A stretch of 8,530 nucleotides of DNA from WHSY01 sp050700385 (lineage in GTDB: Bacteria > Actinomycetota > Actinomycetes > Mycobacteriales > Pseudonocardiaceae): the NCBI GenBank assembly GCA_050700385.1, contig JBOHGT010000521.1, positions 1 through 8,530 on the forward strand. The letters are read 5' to 3'. Positions 6,297-8,530 of this stretch are shown here, piece by piece. Each line of letters opens with the position of its first letter. Position 1 is the stretch's first letter. The notes under the pieces are model-generated. The model made no database searches and was not told the origin of the DNA. It worked only from the letters and a program-made list of their open reading frames with translations. A program made the translations under genes and the position numbers.

Positions 6297-6302
6297 TAGG
6301 GT
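6297..6302 (+). promoter_or_regulatory. -10 element of the ruvCAB promoter
   Basis: TAGGGT fits the TANNNT actinobacterial -10 consensus and lies 35 bases before the ruvC GTG. The -35 region around 6274-6280 is GC-rich and shows no good match. Transcription would begin near 6309, inside the adjoining LexA box, so a bound repressor would block initiation. Confidence 0.5.
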
Positions 6303-6318
6303 TCGAACGGGTGTTCGC
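6303..6318. promoter_or_regulatory. LexA binding site (SOS box) controlling ruvCAB
   Basis: TCGAAC-GGGT-GTTCGC matches the actinobacterial/Gram-positive LexA palindrome TCGAAC-N4-GTTCGA at 11 of 12 arm positions, with only the last base differing. It directly adjoins the TAGGGT -10 box and lies 19 bases upstream of the ruvC start. Damage induction of ruvCAB through LexA is established in mycobacteria, so both the sequence and the context agree. Confidence 0.85.
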
Positions 6319-6325
6319 AGCGCGG

Positions 6326-6334
6326 AGGAGGTGA
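6326..6334 (+). promoter_or_regulatory. Very strong ribosome binding site of ruvC
   Basis: AGGAGGTGA is a nine-base exact complement of the usual 16S rRNA 3' end, with its AGGAGG core 6 bases before the GTG at 6338. It is the longest Shine-Dalgarno match in the window and fixes the ruvC start. The GTG within it (6331) is in another frame. Confidence 0.8.
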
Positions 6335-6337
6335 CCG

Positions 6338-6847
6338 GTGCGGGTGCTGGGTGTGGATCCGGGGCTGACCCGGTGCGGGTTGGGCGTGGTCGACGGTGGT
6401 TCCGGGCGCAGCGTCCGCTGCGTGGCGGTCGAGGTGGTCCGCACCCCTGCGGATGTCGAACTGGGGCAGCGATTGGTGGCCGTCGCCGACGCCGTCCAAC
6501 GGTGGCTGTCCGAGCACGCCCCCGACGTGGTCGCCGTAGAGCGGGTGTTCAGCCAGCACAACGTGCGGACCGCCATGGGGACCGCGCAGGTGGGCGGGGT
6601 GGTCGCGCTGGTCGCCGCCCGGCACGGGCTGCCGGTCGCGTTCCACACCCCCAGCGAGGTCAAGGCTGCGGTCACCGGCTCCGGCCGGGCGGGCAAGGAG
6701 CAGGTCACCGCGATGGTCACCCGGTTGCTCGCGCTGCCGGCCGCGCCACGCCCCCCGGACGCCGCTGACGCGCTGGCGCTCGCGGTGTGCCATCTGTGGC
6801 GTGCGCCGATGGCCGCCCGGCTCGCGCAGGCGAGGGCACGGTCATGA
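6338..6847 (+). CDS. ruvC: Holliday junction resolvase RuvC
   Basis: RuvC is a dimeric, metal-dependent endonuclease that cuts Holliday junctions symmetrically after RuvAB branch migration. The 169-residue protein has the RNase H-like fold signature. Asp7 lies in MRVLGVDPGLTRCG, Glu68 in VAVERVFSQHNVRTAMGTAQ, and Asp141 and Asp144 in PPDAADALALAVCH. These are the four acidic positions expected at the active site, although the position before the last may be His or Asp depending on the family. Phe71 corresponds to the aromatic residue that stacks at the junction. PSEVKAAVTGSGRAGKEQV is the typical DNA-contact segment. Length is normal (about 170). It is the first gene of a LexA-controlled operon and ends in an ATGA overlap with ruvA. 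Confidence 0.98.
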   Translation: MRVLGVDPGLTRCGLGVVDGGSGRSVRCVAVEVVRTPADVELGQRLVAVADAVQRWLSEHAPDVVAVERVFSQHNVRTAMGTAQVGGVVALVAARHGLPVAFHTPSEVKAAVTGSGRAGKEQVTAMVTRLLALPAAPRPPDAADALALAVCHLWRAPMAARLAQARARS

Positions 6848-7458
6848 TCTCCTCCCTCCGGGGTGAGGTGCTCTCGGTCGGTCTCGACCACGCGGTCGTG
6901 GAGGTCGGTGGGGTGGGCCTCGCCGTGCACGCGGTGCCGGCCACCCTGGCGACGCTGCGCCGCGGCGAGCAGGCCCGGCTGACCACCACGCTGGTGGTGC
7001 GGGAGGACTCGCTGACCCTCTACGGCTTCGCCGACCCCGAGACCCGCGAGCTCTTCGGGCTACTGCAGACCGTATCCGGAGTCGGTCCCCGCCTGGCGCT
7101 GGCCACGCTCGCGGTGCTCGACCCCGACACGCTGCGTACCGCGCTGTCCGAGGGCAACCTCACCGTGCTCACCCAGGTCCCGGGAATCGGGCGCAAGGGT
7201 GCGGAGCGGCTCGTCGTGGAGCTGCGCGACAAGGTGGGCGCGCTGGTCTCCTCGGGATGTGACGGGCCGGGCGCGCCGGCGGGCGATGGCACGGGGCGCA
7301 CCAGGGTCGTCGAGGCGCTCGTCGGGCTGGGTTTCGCCGCCCGGCAGGCGGAGCAGGCCGTGGATGCGGTGCTGACCGAGGGCGACGCCAACAGCACCGC
7401 CTCCGACACCTCCGACATGCTGCGGCGCGCGCTGACCCGGTTGGGCCGCAACAGGTGA
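6844..7458 (+). CDS. ruvA: Holliday junction DNA helicase subunit RuvA
   Basis: RuvA tetramers bind the four-way junction and load RuvB rings onto opposite arms. The 204-residue product shows all three domains. The N-terminal OB-like barrel (MISSLRGEVLSV to LYGF, 1-62) includes the acidic-pin pair Glu54-Asp55. Two helix-hairpin-helix motifs follow, with SGVGPRLALA (78-87) and PGIGRKGAERL (113-123). A flexible Gly/Pro-rich linker (about 133-150) then leads to the C-terminal RuvB-binding three-helix domain (RVVEALVGLGFAARQAEQAV). The start at ATG 6844 overlaps the ruvC stop by four bases and has GAGGG 7 bases upstream inside ruvC. A frame open further upstream is not used, because the family begins exactly at MISSLRG. 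Confidence 0.98.
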   Translation: MISSLRGEVLSVGLDHAVVEVGGVGLAVHAVPATLATLRRGEQARLTTTLVVREDSLTLYGFADPETRELFGLLQTVSGVGPRLALATLAVLDPDTLRTALSEGNLTVLTQVPGIGRKGAERLVVELRDKVGALVSSGCDGPGAPAGDGTGRTRVVEALVGLGFAARQAEQAVDAVLTEGDANSTASDTSDMLRRALTRLGRNR

Positions 7459-8495
7459 GCGACGCGGACTCGCTCTCGGCCGAGGTCGACCCGGCCGAGG
7501 TCGACGTCGAGGCGACCCTGCGCCCGCGCCGGCTGACCGAGTTCATCGGGCAGGCGCGGGTGCGTGAGCAGCTCGTGCTGGTGCTGGAGGGGGCCCGGCG
7601 GCGCGGCGCCGCCCCGGACCACGTGCTGCTCTCCGGCCCGCCCGGGCTGGGCAAGACCAGCCTCGCGATGATCATCGCGGCGGAGCTGGGCAGCGCCATC
7701 CGGGTCACCTCCGGCCCGGCGCTGGAGCGTGCCGGCGACCTCGCGGCAATGCTGTCCAACCTCGTCGAGGGCGACGTGCTGTTCATCGACGAGATCCACC
7801 GCATCGCGCGCCCCGCCGAGGAGATGCTCTACCTCGCGATGGAGGACTTCCGGGTCGACGTGGTGGTGGGCAAGGGCCCTGGCGCGACGTCCATCCCGCT
7901 GGAGATCGCACCGTTCACACTCGTCGGCGCCACGACCCGCTCCGGCGCGCTCACCGGGCCGCTGCGCGACCGGTTCGGGTTCACCGCGCACATGGAGTTC
8001 TACGAGGCCGACGAGCTCGAGGTCGTATTGCGCCGCTCGGCAGGGATCCTCGGGGTGGATCTGCGGCCAGACGGGGCGGCCGAGATCGCGAGCCGGTCCC
8101 GCGGTACCCCACGGATCGCCAACCGGCTGCTGCGCCGGGTGCGGGACTACGCCGAGGTGCGCGCGGACGGTGCGGTGACGCTCGACGTCGCCAAGGCCGG
8201 GCTGGCCGTCTACGACGTCGACGAGGTCGGCCTGGACCGGCTGGACCGTGCGGTGCTGGCCGCGCTGGTGCGGACCTTCGGTGGTGGGCCGGTCGGTGTG
8301 TCGACCCTGGCGGTGGCCGTGGGTGAGGAGCCGGCCACGGTGGAGGAGGTCTGCGAGCCGTTCCTGGTACGGGCGGGTATGCTCGCGCGCACGCCGCGCG
8401 GGCGGGTGGCCACCGCGGCCGCGTGGCGGCACCTGCGGATGGAGCCGCCCCCGGATGTCCCCGGCGACCCCACACCGACCCTGTTCGACTCCTGA
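7455..8495 (+). CDS. ruvB: Holliday junction branch-migration ATPase RuvB
   Basis: RuvB is the hexameric AAA+ motor that drives branch migration with RuvA. The 346-residue protein has an acidic N-terminal tail, then LRPRRLTEFIGQ (22-33). Walker A is GPPGLGKTS (61-69), Walker B is LFIDEIHR (109-116), sensor 1 is GATTR (158-162), and LRDRFG (170-175) is the segment holding the arginine finger. Sensor 2 falls around SRGTPRIANRLLRRVRDYAEV, and the C-terminal winged-helix domain ends with EPFLVRAGMLARTPRGRVAT. Length is typical (about 340-350). GTG at 7455 overlaps the ruvA stop as GTGA, so translation is probably coupled; no strong ribosome binding site is visible. It is the last gene of the operon in this window. 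Confidence 0.98.
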   Translation: MSDADSLSAEVDPAEVDVEATLRPRRLTEFIGQARVREQLVLVLEGARRRGAAPDHVLLSGPPGLGKTSLAMIIAAELGSAIRVTSGPALERAGDLAAMLSNLVEGDVLFIDEIHRIARPAEEMLYLAMEDFRVDVVVGKGPGATSIPLEIAPFTLVGATTRSGALTGPLRDRFGFTAHMEFYEADELEVVLRRSAGILGVDLRPDGAAEIASRSRGTPRIANRLLRRVRDYAEVRADGAVTLDVAKAGLAVYDVDEVGLDRLDRAVLAALVRTFGGGPVGVSTLAVAVGEEPATVEEVCEPFLVRAGMLARTPRGRVATAAAWRHLRMEPPPDVPGDPTPTLFDS

Positions 8496-8530
8496 CCCGT
8501 GGGTCGTGAATGATTTCGGTAGCCGGGGCT

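Noticed and set aside
4762..6930. Long minus-strand frame (722 codons) opposite pdxT, yebC and ruvC
   Set aside because: Same reasoning: it crosses gene boundaries and has Arg/His/Pro-rich noise composition.
7020..8432. Minus-strand frame (470 codons) opposite ruvA and ruvB
   Set aside because: An antisense shadow of two strongly identified genes, without motifs of its own.
8496..8530. Possible start of another gene or promoter after ruvB
   Set aside because: Only 35 bases remain. A TAG-containing GGTAGCC motif near the edge could be a -10 box, but the sequence ends before any start codon can be judged.

Overview
The window looks like a chromosomal housekeeping region from a high-GC actinobacterium. 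Pseudonocardiales or a close relative is my inference. The reasons are a GC content that looks to be around 70%, frequent GTG starts, an actinobacterial-type LexA box, an EF-G2 (FusA2-type) gene, and the pdxS/pdxT - yebC - ruvCAB grouping. The taxon cannot be fixed from sequence reading alone.

Left part (1-2352): the 3' end of a LemA-like gene on the + strand converges on, and overlaps by 19 bases, a complete minus-strand gene for an EF-G-like translational GTPase (EF-G2). That protein has non-canonical residues in two GTPase motifs. The intergenic space from 2353 to 2549 is a divergent control region. It holds a candidate promoter for pdxS and two inverted repeats, one close to each start codon.

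Middle part (2550-6240, all +): pdxS, a PHP-domain (CehA/McbA-like) metallohydrolase gene whose likely GTG start overlaps the pdxS stop by 4 bases, pdxT, and yebC. PdxS and PdxT are the synthase and glutaminase halves of the deoxyxylulose-5-phosphate-independent pyridoxal 5'-phosphate (PLP) synthase. The hydrolase sits between them and has no assigned role. pdxT appears to have its own leaderless-type promoter, and yebC follows 21 bases behind it.

Right part (6241-8530): after a weak terminator-like hairpin, a TAGGGT -10 element overlapped downstream by a near-perfect LexA (SOS) box leads into ruvC-ruvA-ruvB. These three genes are joined by 4-base ATGA and GTGA overlaps. They encode the Holliday-junction resolvase, the junction-binding subunit and the AAA+ branch-migration motor. 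The last 35 bases after ruvB hold no gene I can support.

I see no mobile elements, tRNA or rRNA genes, or CRISPR arrays, and nothing that amounts to a clearly new system. The points worth a second look are the hydrolase inside the PLP operon and its uncertain N-terminus, the altered GTPase motifs of EF-G2, the palindromes in the pdxS/EF-G2 divergent region, and the SOS control of ruvCAB.
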